From assembly GCA_029565465.1 (NCBI GenBank), contig JAKQOD010000642.1:1-42851 (forward strand): a stretch of 42,851 nt of DNA, given 5' to 3'. Made by a program: the position numbers and the translations under genes. Below the pieces are notes generated by a model. It had not been told where the DNA came from, did no database searches, and saw only the letters and a program-made list of their open reading frames with translations. The DNA comes from Deltaproteobacteria bacterium (GTDB taxonomy: Bacteria; Myxococcota_A; Polyangia; Haliangiales; Haliangiaceae). This document shows, piece by piece, positions 9,068 through 17,762 of this stretch. How positions within the stretch are numbered: position 1 is the stretch's first letter; the number at the start of each line of letters is the position of its first letter.

Positions 9068-9871
9068 TTAACCGTTGCGTTCTTGATAGATGCGCAAAAT
9101 GTCGGCGGCGGTTTCTTCGATCGCGCGGTTGGTGACGTCGATAACCGGCCAGTTCGGGTGCTTGCGGAAAATCTCGCGGCAGTACGAGATTTCGCTTTCG
9201 ATGTGGGTGCGTTGACCGTAGCTCGAATCATTGGGCATGCCCAAGTGCGACAAGCGGGCTTGGCGAATGCGCATGAGCATGTCGGGTTGCACGATGAGGC
9301 CAAAGACTTTGCGGTCGTCGACTTTGTTGAGTTCTTCGGGCGGATCCACGCCAAGCACCAGTGGCACGTTGGCGACTTTGAGGCCGCGCTGCGCCAAGTA
9401 GGTCGACAGCGGGGTCTTGGAGGTACGCGAAATACCGACGAGCACCAGGTCGGCTTTGGGTAAATTGCGCGGCTCGGCGCCGTCGTCGTTTTTGACTGCG
9501 AACTCGACGGCCTCGATGCGGCGGAAATAATCTTCGGTGATGGTGTGCAGCAAGCCAGGGACGCCGGCTGGTGCAGCGCCGAGATACATTGCAAGCTTGC
9601 TGATCAGCGAGCCGATCAAGTCGACAGCTTCGACGTTGTACTTTTCGACCAGCTTGGTGATGAGGTCACGCTCTTCGGCGTTGACCACAGTGAACACCAC
9701 GAGGGCTTTGGTTTCAGCGGCTTTTTCGAGGATCTGTTCGAGCTCGGTTTCGAGCCGGACCCGCGAGTACAATTTGACTTGTACTGATTCGGAAAATTGC
9801 ATCGTCGCAGCGCGCACCATGCGCTCGGCGGTTTCGCCGGTGGCGTCGCTGATGATCATCACGGTTTTCAT
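9068..9871 (-). CDS. ppsR: Pyruvate,phosphate dikinase / PEP synthase regulatory kinase-pyrophosphorylase
   Basis: 267 aa, the normal size for the DUF299 family. These bifunctional enzymes phosphorylate and dephosphorylate PEP synthase or pyruvate,phosphate dikinase to switch gluconeogenic PEP formation. The N-terminal ISDATGETAERM, the P-loop GISRTSKTP (146-154), and the LVLGVDPPEEL and FGLIVQP segments are all characteristic. Cytosolic. The target enzyme gene is not in this window. Confidence 0.93.
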   Translation of the reverse strand: MKTVMIISDATGETAERMVRAATMQFSESVQVKLYSRVRLETELEQILEKAAETKALVVFTVVNAEERDLITKLVEKYNVEAVDLIGSLISKLAMYLGAAPAGVPGLLHTITEDYFRRIEAVEFAVKNDDGAEPRNLPKADLVLVGISRTSKTPLSTYLAQRGLKVANVPLVLGVDPPEELNKVDDRKVFGLIVQPDMLMRIRQARLSHLGMPNDSSYGQRTHIESEISYCREIFRKHPNWPVIDVTNRAIEETAADILRIYQERNG

Positions 9872-9894
9872 GGCCAGGGATATATCACACAGAA

Positions 9895-9911
9895 GAGGGG
9901 CTGCGCCCCTC
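9895..9911 (-). terminator. GC-rich hairpin between the radical SAM gene and ppsR
   Basis: GAGGGGC, loop TGC, GCCCCTC: a perfect 7-bp stem. On the minus strand it is followed by TTCTGTGTG, only weakly T-rich. It lies 140 bp after the radical SAM stop codon and just before ppsR, so it may end the long minus-strand cluster. Confidence 0.5.
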
Positions 9912-10050
9912 GCGGCTGAAGGTCCTTAGTCCATTCGTGACTACTGGTGTTCAATTGTTGCGTTTGGCAACACTGTTCAGCGCAGATCGGTATCAACACC
10001 TCATCCCCAAGCTGTCCGTCGGTCGTTTCTGGCCAGCCGGGCGGCGCGCG

Positions 10051-11595
10051 CTAGCGACTGCTGGACCGAAATCGCACCACCGACGGACATTCAGGGTCGG
10101 GCGCGGCAGGAGTGCCAGCATGCGCAGCGACGACGCGACAGCCGCCGCGGCACACGCTTAGGTAGGTGCAACTGCGACACGGCTCGTCGGCGTTGCGCCA
10201 CTGGCGAAAGACGCCAAAGGCATCGGGCCGGTTCCAGTAACTGCGCAGTTCGTCAACTCGAGGCCGTGCGCCGTTGTTATCCGGCGGCGGCGGCGCTGCA
10301 AAGCTACACGCAGTCAGCTGGCCTTGGGCTTTGGCGCCAATGAGAAAATCGCCACCCGTGCAGCCAAACACCGCAAGCTGCGCCAGCACTGCTGGGCCGG
10401 GATCGTGAAAGGCGAGCATCGGCGTGTATGAACAATCGACTTTGACTCGAATGCGATGCCGTTTGGCACCTGCAAGCACAATGGGCAAAAACAAACGATG
10501 TTGCGCATCGGTGCAGCGCACCTCGTCGTAGCCGCGCGCGCCACGCCCGCTGGGCTTAAAGCGCAGCAGTTCCACTTCGCTCAAGCGTTGCTTTTTGGCA
10601 TAGGCAAAGATGGCGTCAAGCTGCGTGAAGTTGCTGCGCGTGACCACAACGTTGATGCCGATTTCACGCTTGCGTTGCCGCAGCGCACGAATCGCAGCGT
10701 CGGCGCGGGCAAAACCATCGAAGCCGCGCACCGCAGCGTACGCATCGCCAAGCCCGTCGAGCGAAACGTTGATTTGACCAAACCGGTCAGCAATTTCGAG
10801 CAGGGCCGGCAAGCCATCAAGGCCACTGGTAGTCAGGTTCGGGACGATACCGCGTTGCCAGCAGTAGTCGGCAAGTTCGCCCAACCACGGCAGCACCGCG
10901 CTTTCGCCGCCGCCAAGCGCTACGTGAAATACGCCAGCTGCGGCCAGCTCGTCGATGGTGCGTTGCCACTGCGCGAGTTGCCACTCGCGATTTTCGCTCG
11001 TGTTGTCGCCTTGCGGCGAGGCGCCGGTATAACAGCCTTTGCAACCAGCGTTGCAGCGATTGGTAAGTTGCAAATGCGCTTCGAGTGGCGCCGACAAAGG
11101 CGCCATGGTGATCGGATTGTCGTCGAGCGTTGCCGCTGTTCCAGGCGACACGGCTCGCACTAGTGCACGTGCCTTCTGTAAGACCCGTTTCGTAATTCCA
11201 GTCAAGGAATCCGTCGCAGACGGAGACCCTGTCCGTGTCGGTGTCTCTGTCTCTGTCTCTGTCCCTGTCCCTGTCCCTGTCTCTGCCCGTGTCTCTGCCC
11301 GTGTCTGTGTCTGTGTCTCTGCCCGTGTCCGTGTTCGTGTCCGTGTCCGTGTCTGTGTCTTTGCCCGTGTCCCTGCCTCTGCTTCTGGCTCCGCCCACCT
11401 CGGCGCCGCCAATCCATTGCGCGCCGTCCACTGCCTTGCATAGTCACGATCCACAAACACCAACGCCCGCGGATTAAGCGACTGCACAATCGCGCCAAAC
11501 TGCTCAACCCGGAACCGCAACGCCTGCGCATCACGTGGCAGCCGTTGGTCGCGCGCGACATCGAGCACGCGCTGCAACCACGACGGCTTACGCAT
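10051..11595 (-). CDS. Radical SAM / SPASM enzyme with Thr-Arg repeat insert
   Basis: 514 aa from the ATG at 11595, which overlaps the upstream small gene by 8 bp; an in-frame ATG at 11616 would add seven residues. With the longer numbering, residues about 35-65 form a short PqqD-like beta segment (VEQFGAIVQSL, ALVFVDRDYA). Residues about 83-129 are Thr-Arg/Thr-Gln/Thr-Glu/Thr-Gly repeats from hexamer DNA. The core has CNAGCKGC (Cys188, 192, 195) for the [4Fe-4S]-SAM cluster and the GGGES motif. The C-terminus fits SPASM closely: C419-x12-G-x4-C437, then C480-x2-C483-x5-C489-x3-C493-x16-C510. Such enzymes usually modify peptides or proteins; the substrate is unknown. Last gene of the astA cluster. 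Confidence 0.9.
   Translation of the reverse strand: MRKPSWLQRVLDVARDQRLPRDAQALRFRVEQFGAIVQSLNPRALVFVDRDYARQWTARNGLAAPRWAEPEAEAGTRAKTQTRTRTRTRTRAETQTQTRAETRAETGTGTGTETETETPTRTGSPSATDSLTGITKRVLQKARALVRAVSPGTAATLDDNPITMAPLSAPLEAHLQLTNRCNAGCKGCYTGASPQGDNTSENREWQLAQWQRTIDELAAAGVFHVALGGGESAVLPWLGELADYCWQRGIVPNLTTSGLDGLPALLEIADRFGQINVSLDGLGDAYAAVRGFDGFARADAAIRALRQRKREIGINVVVTRSNFTQLDAIFAYAKKQRLSEVELLRFKPSGRGARGYDEVRCTDAQHRLFLPIVLAGAKRHRIRVKVDCSYTPMLAFHDPGPAVLAQLAVFGCTGGDFLIGAKAQGQLTACSFAAPPPPDNNGARPRVDELRSYWNRPDAFGVFRQWRNADEPCRSCTYLSVCRGGCRVVAAHAGTPAAPDPECPSVVRFRSSSR
11225..11390. repeat. GTGTCT/GTCCCT/GTGTCC hexamer tract in radical SAM gene
   Basis: Imperfect hexanucleotide repeats on the plus strand, read on the minus strand as ACA-CGG, ACA-GAG and related codon pairs giving Thr-Arg, Thr-Glu, Thr-Gln and Thr-Gly. 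It separates the N-terminal beta segment from the radical SAM core and is not part of the known family fold. Confidence 0.9.
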
Positions 11596-11830
11596 CGTTC
11601 GAGCCGCTCGACGCATCGGCGGTGTTGTCGACCGCGCCTGCGCGGCTCGTCGACGCTAGCGCGTTGTTAACCTGGCGTTGCCCGCGAATCCGCAACAACG
11701 CGCCAACCACTGGCGTTGCCATCGCGATCATCGCAGCACCGGCAATCAAAAACGTGACATCAACGCCCAAGCTCGATGAATTGGGGTTCATGCCCCATTT
11801 GATCGCTAGGATTTTGCCTCGGCGTGCCAT
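11588..11830 (-). CDS. Small single-span membrane protein
   Basis: 80 aa. One membrane segment is visible at about 30-47 (FLIAGAAMIAMATPVVGALL), preceded by a short basic/polar N-terminus and followed by a polar Ser/Ala/Asn-rich tail. It ends inside the radical SAM gene (8-bp overlap with the ATG at 11595), which suggests translational coupling. It starts 21 bp after the lipoprotein gene. No family recognised. It could be a small membrane component of the cluster or, less likely because of the membrane span, a peptide substrate of the enzyme. Confidence 0.6.
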   Translation of the reverse strand: MARRGKILAIKWGMNPNSSSLGVDVTFLIAGAAMIAMATPVVGALLRIRGQRQVNNALASTSRAGAVDNTADASSGSNDA

Positions 11831-11851
11831 CCGCGCAGTGTAGCGACGTTG

Positions 11852-13081
11852 TTATTTCGCGCAAGCGGCAGCGGGTACCACTAATTCGCGGGCAGCCATG
11901 CAGAACATTTTATTGAGCACGGCAACCGGCACTGGTGGTTCGGCTGGCGGTGGCACTGACGCTGCAGCGTTGGCCGTTGGATCAACCGGGCGCCATTTAA
12001 CCTTGCCAGTGGCGACGTCGACGTCGGCATCCATGGGCGCAGCGCACACCGGCGTTTGCAAACACGCCGCTTTGGGCGTGCAGCCAGCAACTGGGCGCGG
12101 CGGTTGCCGTACGTTCCAATCGCAGGCTTGGCGCAGCGTAAGGGTCTTACCTTGGTTAGCTTCAGCCACCCACAGATGGCCGAGGTCCGTTGCAAACGAG
12201 AACAGGCGTTTGCCAGTCGCCAGCACATAGCCCTGCAGTTCGCCGGCTTCGAGCACCACCATCACCGTGCCGCCTGCAACGTAGCGGTGCAGCGGTCCGC
12301 TCATTATCGACTTTGCGAATTGCGGTCCGGCACCGTTTGGGACGAGCTTGGCAAGCAGCTTGTGCGATTGCAGATCGTGCACTTCAAACGTCGCAGGTTT
12401 GCTCGGTGGCACGCTTAGGTAGCTTTTGCCATCGGGCAAAAGCTCAAGCGGTTCTTCCGGCAACATCGAGACATGCAATTGATTGTTGAGGTCGACTAAC
12501 TCGCGTTTGTCGCCGTTCCATGTCACCAGCCAATTGCCGACGAAGAACGCGTTGCGATGTTCGGCATGCGCTGGCTCCACCGGCAGGTAGCGAACGATCT
12601 TTTGAGCTGCGACGTCAACGAGGACTTCGCCACAATGGCGGCTGCTTGAACCGCCGCTCCAACTGATGACGCAACGGCCGGTTTCAACGAGTGCGAACTT
12701 GCCGTCGATCGAGGCGTGCGCCCAATCAGCCGCGTCGAACGCTTCGTCCGGTGGTGGCAACCCGGCGGCCAAGTCGCGAAACATCGCAAGCGAAGCAACG
12801 GTTTGGCCAGCAACGTGCGCAGCATATGCTGTCCGGATACCGGACGACGTATCTTTTTGCGGCTTGCTGCCGGCGCCCGTGGCCGTGCCCGCTCGGTCCG
12901 CGTCCGTGTCCGTGCCCGTGCCCGTGCCCGTGCCCGTGCCAGTGCCCGTGCCCGTGCCCGTGTCCGTGTCCGTGTCCGTGTCCGTGCCGCCACCCGTGGC
13001 GGTGCTTACGACCATGCCCTTCTTCGGCCCACCGCAACTCGCGACCGCCAGCGCACACGCCAGCATTAGAAATTTACCCAT
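11852..13081 (-). CDS. Lipoprotein with Thr-Asp/Thr-Gly repeat
   Basis: 409 aa from the ATG at 13081. The reading frame stays open far upstream, but the lipoprotein signal MGKFLMLACALAVASC (Cys16) fixes the start. Residues about 28-65 are Thr-Asp and Thr-Gly dipeptides encoded by GACACG/GGCACG hexamers. The remainder alternates short beta strands and loops (GKFALVETGRCVISW, QKIVRYLPV, NWLVTWNGDKRELVDL, HRYVAGGTVMVVLEAG, GYVLATGKRLFSF), a pattern seen in beta-propellers. C-terminal Cys residues (ACDW, CTPKAAC, CAAPM) may form disulfides. Function unknown; probably at the cell surface or in the periplasm. 14 bp separate it from the upstream gene. Confidence 0.8.
   Translation of the reverse strand: MGKFLMLACALAVASCGGPKKGMVVSTATGGGTDTDTDTDTGTGTGTGTGTGTGTGTDTDADRAGTATGAGSKPQKDTSSGIRTAYAAHVAGQTVASLAMFRDLAAGLPPPDEAFDAADWAHASIDGKFALVETGRCVISWSGGSSSRHCGEVLVDVAAQKIVRYLPVEPAHAEHRNAFFVGNWLVTWNGDKRELVDLNNQLHVSMLPEEPLELLPDGKSYLSVPPSKPATFEVHDLQSHKLLAKLVPNGAGPQFAKSIMSGPLHRYVAGGTVMVVLEAGELQGYVLATGKRLFSFATDLGHLWVAEANQGKTLTLRQACDWNVRQPPRPVAGCTPKAACLQTPVCAAPMDADVDVATGKVKWRPVDPTANAAASVPPPAEPPVPVAVLNKMFCMAARELVVPAAACAK
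12883..12990. repeat. GTGCCC/GTGTCC hexamer tract in lipoprotein gene
   Basis: Nearly perfect tandem hexamers on the plus strand, read on the minus strand as Thr-Asp and Thr-Gly. The central part is the purest hexamer array of the window. Confidence 0.9.
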
Positions 13082-13095
13082 GCACCAAGTGTAGC

Positions 13096-14304
13096 TTACA
13101 GTTCCGGCCCAAACCGCAACGTTTCGAGCATGTCGAAAAGCAGGCCTTGGCGCATCAGGGCGATATACAGCACCGCGATAACACCCAGGGCAGCGGTGCC
13201 CGCTAACAACACTGCGAACCAGCCCAAGCGCTGTTTGGCCACACTGCGAGCTTGCAACGTGCCACCGACGAGCCAGGCAGCCACCAAGCCAAAGCCTGCA
13301 ATCAACAGTACGGCAGGCGCAATCGCAATGTTTGCCGTGCGCGAAATGCCGTACAGCAAGCCGCACACCGGCAGCAAAAACCAAAATTCCAGCGGAGGTC
13401 GCCACGCCTGTCGACGATTGGCACTGCGCCAAATACTGAATCCAAAAGCCGCACTCAGCGCTACGGCAACCAGTAGGGCGATGGCCCACGCTCGATCGTA
13501 CCAAAGCGCAAAGCGCAACCCGCGCTGCGCTAGGGTCTCGATGCCCGCTCGCAACGCCGCATCTGCTGGGTCGGTGGCGTCGATCTTTGCGGCCCACTGT
13601 AACGCCACCCGCCATTGGCGACGATCTAACGCAACTGCAGCAAGCTCGCGTATGGCAACTGGCGCAGCGTGGCTCTGCGGCCACTGCCGCACCACGCGTT
13701 CGAGGTGGCGTTGCGCTGCCGCTAATTCGCCGACCCGGCGCTCAAATTCGCCAAGCCAAAGCGCTGCTTCGGGGGCACCGATCCAAGCAGCGTCGAGCAG
13801 GGGCTCCACACCGCTAACAATCTCTGCATATGGCCGTGTGTCAATCGATGCACGCAATTGCGCCAGCGTGCGTGCAAACCGTGCGCTGGTTGGGTCGGCG
13901 CCAACTAAGGCTTGGAGCTGTGCCGCATGCCGCGCGGCCGCATTGGCTAAGCGACCGTTGGGATATTCGTCGACGATCCGCTGATATAAGGCTAGCGCAC
14001 GCGCTGGGTCAGCAGCGTCGTCTTGTGCCACACGGGCAGCGCTGAACAAGGCGTCGTCGAAGCCGGGCAGCGTAGCTGCGGCGTCAGCGCGAACGGCTTC
14101 AACAGCCACCAAGGCCTGGCTGCGTTGTGTCGCCTCACTGCTGCTGAGTTGCTCAATGAGTTGCGCTGGCAACGGTAGATCGCTTGCGGGAACCGTCGAG
14201 GTTGCCGACGGCGCTGGCGTGTCCGCGGTGGCCGACCGAGCAGCTGCGCCCCACAACGCGCAGACGCCGACCAGCGCTAGCCATCGTCGCGCACCGCGCT
14301 TCAC
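13096..14304 (-). CDS. TPR-like membrane protein with C-terminal membrane segments
   Basis: 402 aa from a GTG at 14304 (a second GTG at 14307 is possible); both lie within 7 bp of the stop of the NtrC-type gene. The reading frame continues upstream, but that part is antisense-like and lacks a start signal. The N-terminus is a signal peptide (ALVGVCALWGAAARSATA). Residues about 40-270 hold tetratricopeptide-like helix pairs, clearest at ALALYQRIVDEYPNGRLANA and LAAAQRHLERVVRQWPQSH, as in outer-membrane assembly proteins. Four hydrophobic segments follow at the C-terminus. Function unknown; probably holds a periplasmic TPR domain on the inner membrane. Confidence 0.75.
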   Translation of the reverse strand: MKRGARRWLALVGVCALWGAAARSATADTPAPSATSTVPASDLPLPAQLIEQLSSSEATQRSQALVAVEAVRADAAATLPGFDDALFSAARVAQDDAADPARALALYQRIVDEYPNGRLANAAARHAAQLQALVGADPTSARFARTLAQLRASIDTRPYAEIVSGVEPLLDAAWIGAPEAALWLGEFERRVGELAAAQRHLERVVRQWPQSHAAPVAIRELAAVALDRRQWRVALQWAAKIDATDPADAALRAGIETLAQRGLRFALWYDRAWAIALLVAVALSAAFGFSIWRSANRRQAWRPPLEFWFLLPVCGLLYGISRTANIAIAPAVLLIAGFGLVAAWLVGGTLQARSVAKQRLGWFAVLLAGTAALGVIAVLYIALMRQGLLFDMLETLRFGPEL

Positions 14305-14308
14305 CACA

Positions 14309-15742
14309 CTACTCGCCGTCTTCGCCGCGATGAATTCCAAGCGCACGCAACTTCTTGTGCAGGTTGGTGCGTTCGATGCCCAATGCTTGTGCCGTGCGCG
14401 AAATATTCCATTCGTATTCGGCGAGCTTGATGCGAATAAACTCGGTTTCAACTTCTTCGCGAAACTCGCGCAAACTTTTGTTGGCGTATTTGCCGAGATC
14501 GATGGCCGTCGATGGCTCAGCCAAGCGAATGATGCCGGAGCGTGGCCCGCCCAAATACGGTGGCAGATCTTTTTCGTGAATCATTTCATCGCTCATGATC
14601 ACCAAGCGCTCGACGACGTTGCGCAATTCGCGCACGTTGCCAGGCCACTCGTAACGCTTGAGCGCGCCAAACACGGATTCGTCGACTGGCTTGTAGCCCA
14701 AGCCGTTTTCTTCGCAGCATTCGCGGACAAATGATTCGACCAACAGCGGAATGTCGTCGGTGCGTTCGCGCAGGGCAGGCGAGTGGATCGGCACAACGTT
14801 TAAGCGAAAGAATAAATCTTCGCGGAAACTGCCAGCTTTCACCATCGCTTCGAGATCACGATTGGTGGCCGCCACCACCCGGCAATCGGTGCGCAGACTT
14901 TTTTCGCCGCCGACCCGTGTGAACTCGCCGGTTTGCAAAACCCGCAGCACCTTGGCTTGCGCCGACAACGTCATGTCGCCGATTTCGTCGAGGAACATGG
15001 TGCCGGTATCGGCAACTTCGAACAAGCCGCGTTTTTTGGCGATGGCGCCAGTAAAGGCGCCGCGCTCGTGGCCAAATAACTCGCTTTCGATCAACTCCGG
15101 CGGAATCGCAGCGCAGTTCACTTTGACGAACGCGCCGTTGCTCACAGCGCTGTTGCGGTGAATCGCACGCGCGATCAATTCTTTGCCGGTGCCGCTTTCG
15201 CCCGTAACCAGGATGCGGCTTTTGGTGGGTGCAACTTTGGCAATTTGTCGACGCAGGTCAACCATAATCGGCGCATTGCCAAGCAACTCCCACCGTGCGT
15301 CCACCGCGCGTCGCAAGTCGTGCACTTCGCGCCACATCCGCCGCCGTTCGAGCGCGTTGCGCACGGTGACCATCACCCGATTGCGGTCGAGCGGCTTTTC
15401 CATAAAGTCGAACGCGCCGAGCCGCGTTGCCGCAACCGCATCGTCGATGGTGGCATGGCCGGAGATCATCACCACGGGAATATCTGAGGTGCGACTTGGC
15501 AAACCATCGTCGCCGCGCGCCTTGAGGATGCGCAACAAGTCGAGCCCGTTGTCTTCGCCAAGCTTGATATCGAGCAACACTAACTCAACGGCTTCGGCCG
15601 CCAAAATGCGCTGGGCTTCGACGATGTTTTCGGCTTCATGCACGGTGTGGCCTTCGCCTTCAAGCACCATGCGCAACGTGCGCCGAATGTTCTTTTCATC
15701 GTCTACAACCAAAATCGGATCGGCAGCAGTTGTCTCACTCAT
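14309..15742 (-). CDS. NtrC-family sigma-54-dependent response regulator
   Basis: 477 aa. Receiver domain 8-125 with acidic pair Asp14/Asp15, phospho-acceptor Asp58, Ser94 and Lys116. AAA+ domain with Walker A GESGTGKE (181-188), GAFTGA (228-233) for sigma-54 contact, and Walker B LDEIGD (251-256). A C-terminal Fis-type helix-turn-helix (NISRTAQALGIERTNLHKKL) binds DNA. All key residues are present, so it should be an active transcription activator controlled by phosphorylation. No histidine kinase gene is beside it. It starts in a 4-bp ATGA overlap with the upstream gene and is followed by the TPR protein within 5 bp. Confidence 0.95.
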   Translation of the reverse strand: MSETTAADPILVVDDEKNIRRTLRMVLEGEGHTVHEAENIVEAQRILAAEAVELVLLDIKLGEDNGLDLLRILKARGDDGLPSRTSDIPVVMISGHATIDDAVAATRLGAFDFMEKPLDRNRVMVTVRNALERRRMWREVHDLRRAVDARWELLGNAPIMVDLRRQIAKVAPTKSRILVTGESGTGKELIARAIHRNSAVSNGAFVKVNCAAIPPELIESELFGHERGAFTGAIAKKRGLFEVADTGTMFLDEIGDMTLSAQAKVLRVLQTGEFTRVGGEKSLRTDCRVVAATNRDLEAMVKAGSFREDLFFRLNVVPIHSPALRERTDDIPLLVESFVRECCEENGLGYKPVDESVFGALKRYEWPGNVRELRNVVERLVIMSDEMIHEKDLPPYLGGPRSGIIRLAEPSTAIDLGKYANKSLREFREEVETEFIRIKLAEYEWNISRTAQALGIERTNLHKKLRALGIHRGEDGE

Positions 15743-16746
15743 GCGTCTGTCCTTGCATTGTCGTCGCTAGAAGCGACGGTGTCGACGGTATCGGCCGTAA
15801 CAGAATCGGTTGAGTTTGCGACCGCGCCGCTGCCACGCCGCCGCCGGATCGGCCGGCCGTCGAGGGCTTCGAGTCGTTTGCGGTGGCGATGATTCAAGTA
15901 GAACGCGAGCAACATGACGGCCAACCCAACGCCAAACACGTAGGGCCGCCAGTTAAACGGTGCTGCTGGCGGAGGCAGACGCAGTGGCGGAAAGACGATC
16001 TTGCCGCCGTCGCTCAGCGACATACTGGGCCCCGGCGACATCGATGGTGCTTCACTGTTGCTACCGCTCGGCGCTGGTGCTGCGGCCGGCCATGTGATCG
16101 GCAGGCGTTTGCTCAAGACCAACGTGGCGTTTGCGCTCGGCAACGCCGCGCGACACGCTTGCGCTGCTGGGTTATCGCCATTCCAGATGCATTCAACGGT
16201 CACGGCTTCCAGGCTGGCGTGGTCATGTGCCAACACCATGCGAGCTGCATAACCGTGCGCAACGTCGGCAAAATCGATCCGGATCTCCGTTGCCGTATCG
16301 CTGTGAGGAAACTGCCGTGGCGTTGCCGGCATTGCTTCGGCGCGCACATCGAGCGTCGACGCGACGGAATTTTCAAATTCTGCACCAGCCGCGTGCAGCG
16401 CAGCATGCAGCGCGTCGGGGGTGGTTAACGCATCAGTCGCAACCACGCGTGACACCACCATCACCACGCTCTTGTTGGCGCCGTTAGGCACCCACACTTC
16501 CGCCGAGGTTAGCGTGTGCAGTCCGCCAAAGTGTGGATACGTTGAAAGTGCGCGTGCGCGGTCTGCACTGAGGTCAGCATCCATCTGCCAGCCACTCGGC
16601 GGTTGCACCATGCGTTGCAATTGTTCGATGCGTCCAGCGTTGGGATCGCGATGCTCATGATCCTGCGCATGGCTGGTGGATGCGATGGCAAGCAGCCCGC
16701 TCGCGATCGCCAATGCAGCGACATGCACGTTGCGGCTACGCAGCAT
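15739..16746 (-). CDS. Exported membrane-anchored protein, function unknown
   Basis: 335 aa from the ATG at 16746, whose first base is the last base of the astA stop (TGATG). A signal peptide is visible (HVAALAIASGLLAIASTSHA). The periplasmic part contains SGWQMDADLSADRARALSTY, VVMVVSRVVATDAL and a single Cys pair (VECIW, AQACRAAL). A membrane segment is at about 275-295 (YVFGVGLAVMLLAFYL), followed by a basic stretch and a Ser/Asp/Thr-rich tail facing the cytoplasm. No family recognised. It could monitor the envelope and be functionally linked to the regulator it overlaps; this is inferred only from position. Confidence 0.8.
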   Translation of the reverse strand: MLRSRNVHVAALAIASGLLAIASTSHAQDHEHRDPNAGRIEQLQRMVQPPSGWQMDADLSADRARALSTYPHFGGLHTLTSAEVWVPNGANKSVVMVVSRVVATDALTTPDALHAALHAAGAEFENSVASTLDVRAEAMPATPRQFPHSDTATEIRIDFADVAHGYAARMVLAHDHASLEAVTVECIWNGDNPAAQACRAALPSANATLVLSKRLPITWPAAAPAPSGSNSEAPSMSPGPSMSLSDGGKIVFPPLRLPPPAAPFNWRPYVFGVGLAVMLLAFYLNHRHRKRLEALDGRPIRRRRGSGAVANSTDSVTADTVDTVASSDDNARTDA

Positions 16747-17762
16747 CAGCCGAAGGCCATCCACACCGAAGCGCCGGCTTTCACGCCGAGACGTTGATGC
16801 GTATCCGCGGTAATGCCAACCGTGCCGTCGTCTGACGGCACCACGCGCGCACCCGTCGCAAAAAAACCTGCCTTGCTTTGCACGCCTAAAATTGCCCATG
16901 GCCGTTCACCATCGGCATCGTCGACTAAGCGGGTGACAACTTCTTTGGCTTCTTGCACGATCGAAATCTCATCGGTGCGACACGAAAAGTGCGGCCCGCC
17001 GTCGAACGGATCGATCTGCCCCGCATATTCAAAGCCAATGCGGCGCAGCATTTTTTCAACGCCTTTGGTTTCTTCGCCAACTTGGCCGATGATGTTGCGC
17101 ACTTCAGCTGGCAACAGCTCGGTGTGAATCGGATCGTCGGGAAACAGCGCGTGGATGAACTCTTTGTTGTCCTTCGAGAGGCGATCGGCTTCTTGATACG
17201 ATAGCCCTGTGAAGTGGCGGCCGAGCACTTCCCACAAGCGCGATTGCCCGTCGGTTTCGAGTGGTGGCAACAGTTCCGACAGCACTTGATCACGAAACAT
17301 CGCGCGATTCATGCGGATGAACAAAAAGCGCACGTACGAAAGCGCTTTGCCGAGTGCTTCGTTGTTGCGGCGGTATTCCGGCAACAAGATCAAGCCGCCG
17401 ATTTCAGTTGGCCCGTTGTAGTCGTAGCCGATGCGCAGCGTTTGGTGCACGAAGTATTTGTCGAGCGTGTACGAGTAACGCTCGTCTTTTTCGACGCGAA
17501 AGAAAATGTGCGGCGCGCGTTTGGTGCCGTGCTGCGCATACACCATCGATGTGCCGATGATGCGCTTGTGTTTGATGTCTTCGAGTACGAACAGAAACTC
17601 GCGATCCACCACAGGCACTTCGCCCGCAAACGAGCGCGCTGACAGCGCGACGATCTTTTCAATGCTGGCGCGGTCCGCCGGCAGATTCACCGTGTCGAGA
17701 TGCTCGGCAACCGCCAGCACTTGGTCGACATCTTCTCGATACGATTGACGAATTCGGAACAT
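16746..17762 (-). CDS. astA: Arginine N-succinyltransferase
   Basis: 338 aa, the normal length. AstA transfers succinyl from succinyl-CoA to arginine in the first step of the AST pathway of arginine catabolism. The N-terminus MFRIRQSYREDVDQVLAVAE, ADRASIEKIVALSARSFAG, IIGTSMVYA, GLILLPEYRRN, IRMNRAMFRDQVLSELLPPL, FIHALFPDDPIHTELLP and GFEYAGQIDPFDGGPHF are all conserved in the family. The other ast genes are not in the window. It appears to be the first gene of the minus-strand cluster; a divergent promoter region of about 180 bp lies upstream. Confidence 0.92.
   Translation of the reverse strand: MFRIRQSYREDVDQVLAVAEHLDTVNLPADRASIEKIVALSARSFAGEVPVVDREFLFVLEDIKHKRIIGTSMVYAQHGTKRAPHIFFRVEKDERYSYTLDKYFVHQTLRIGYDYNGPTEIGGLILLPEYRRNNEALGKALSYVRFLFIRMNRAMFRDQVLSELLPPLETDGQSRLWEVLGRHFTGLSYQEADRLSKDNKEFIHALFPDDPIHTELLPAEVRNIIGQVGEETKGVEKMLRRIGFEYAGQIDPFDGGPHFSCRTDEISIVQEAKEVVTRLVDDADGERPWAILGVQSKAGFFATGARVVPSDDGTVGITADTHQRLGVKAGASVWMAFG

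Noticed and set aside
10456..11163. 235-codon plus-strand frame opposite the radical SAM gene
   Set aside because: Antisense to a gene with complete cluster-binding motifs; composition is typical of a GC-rich shadow frame.
13082..13684. Upstream extension of the Thr-Asp/Thr-Gly lipoprotein frame
   Set aside because: The extension is antisense-frame sequence of the TPR gene on the same strand; the lipoprotein signal starts at 13081.
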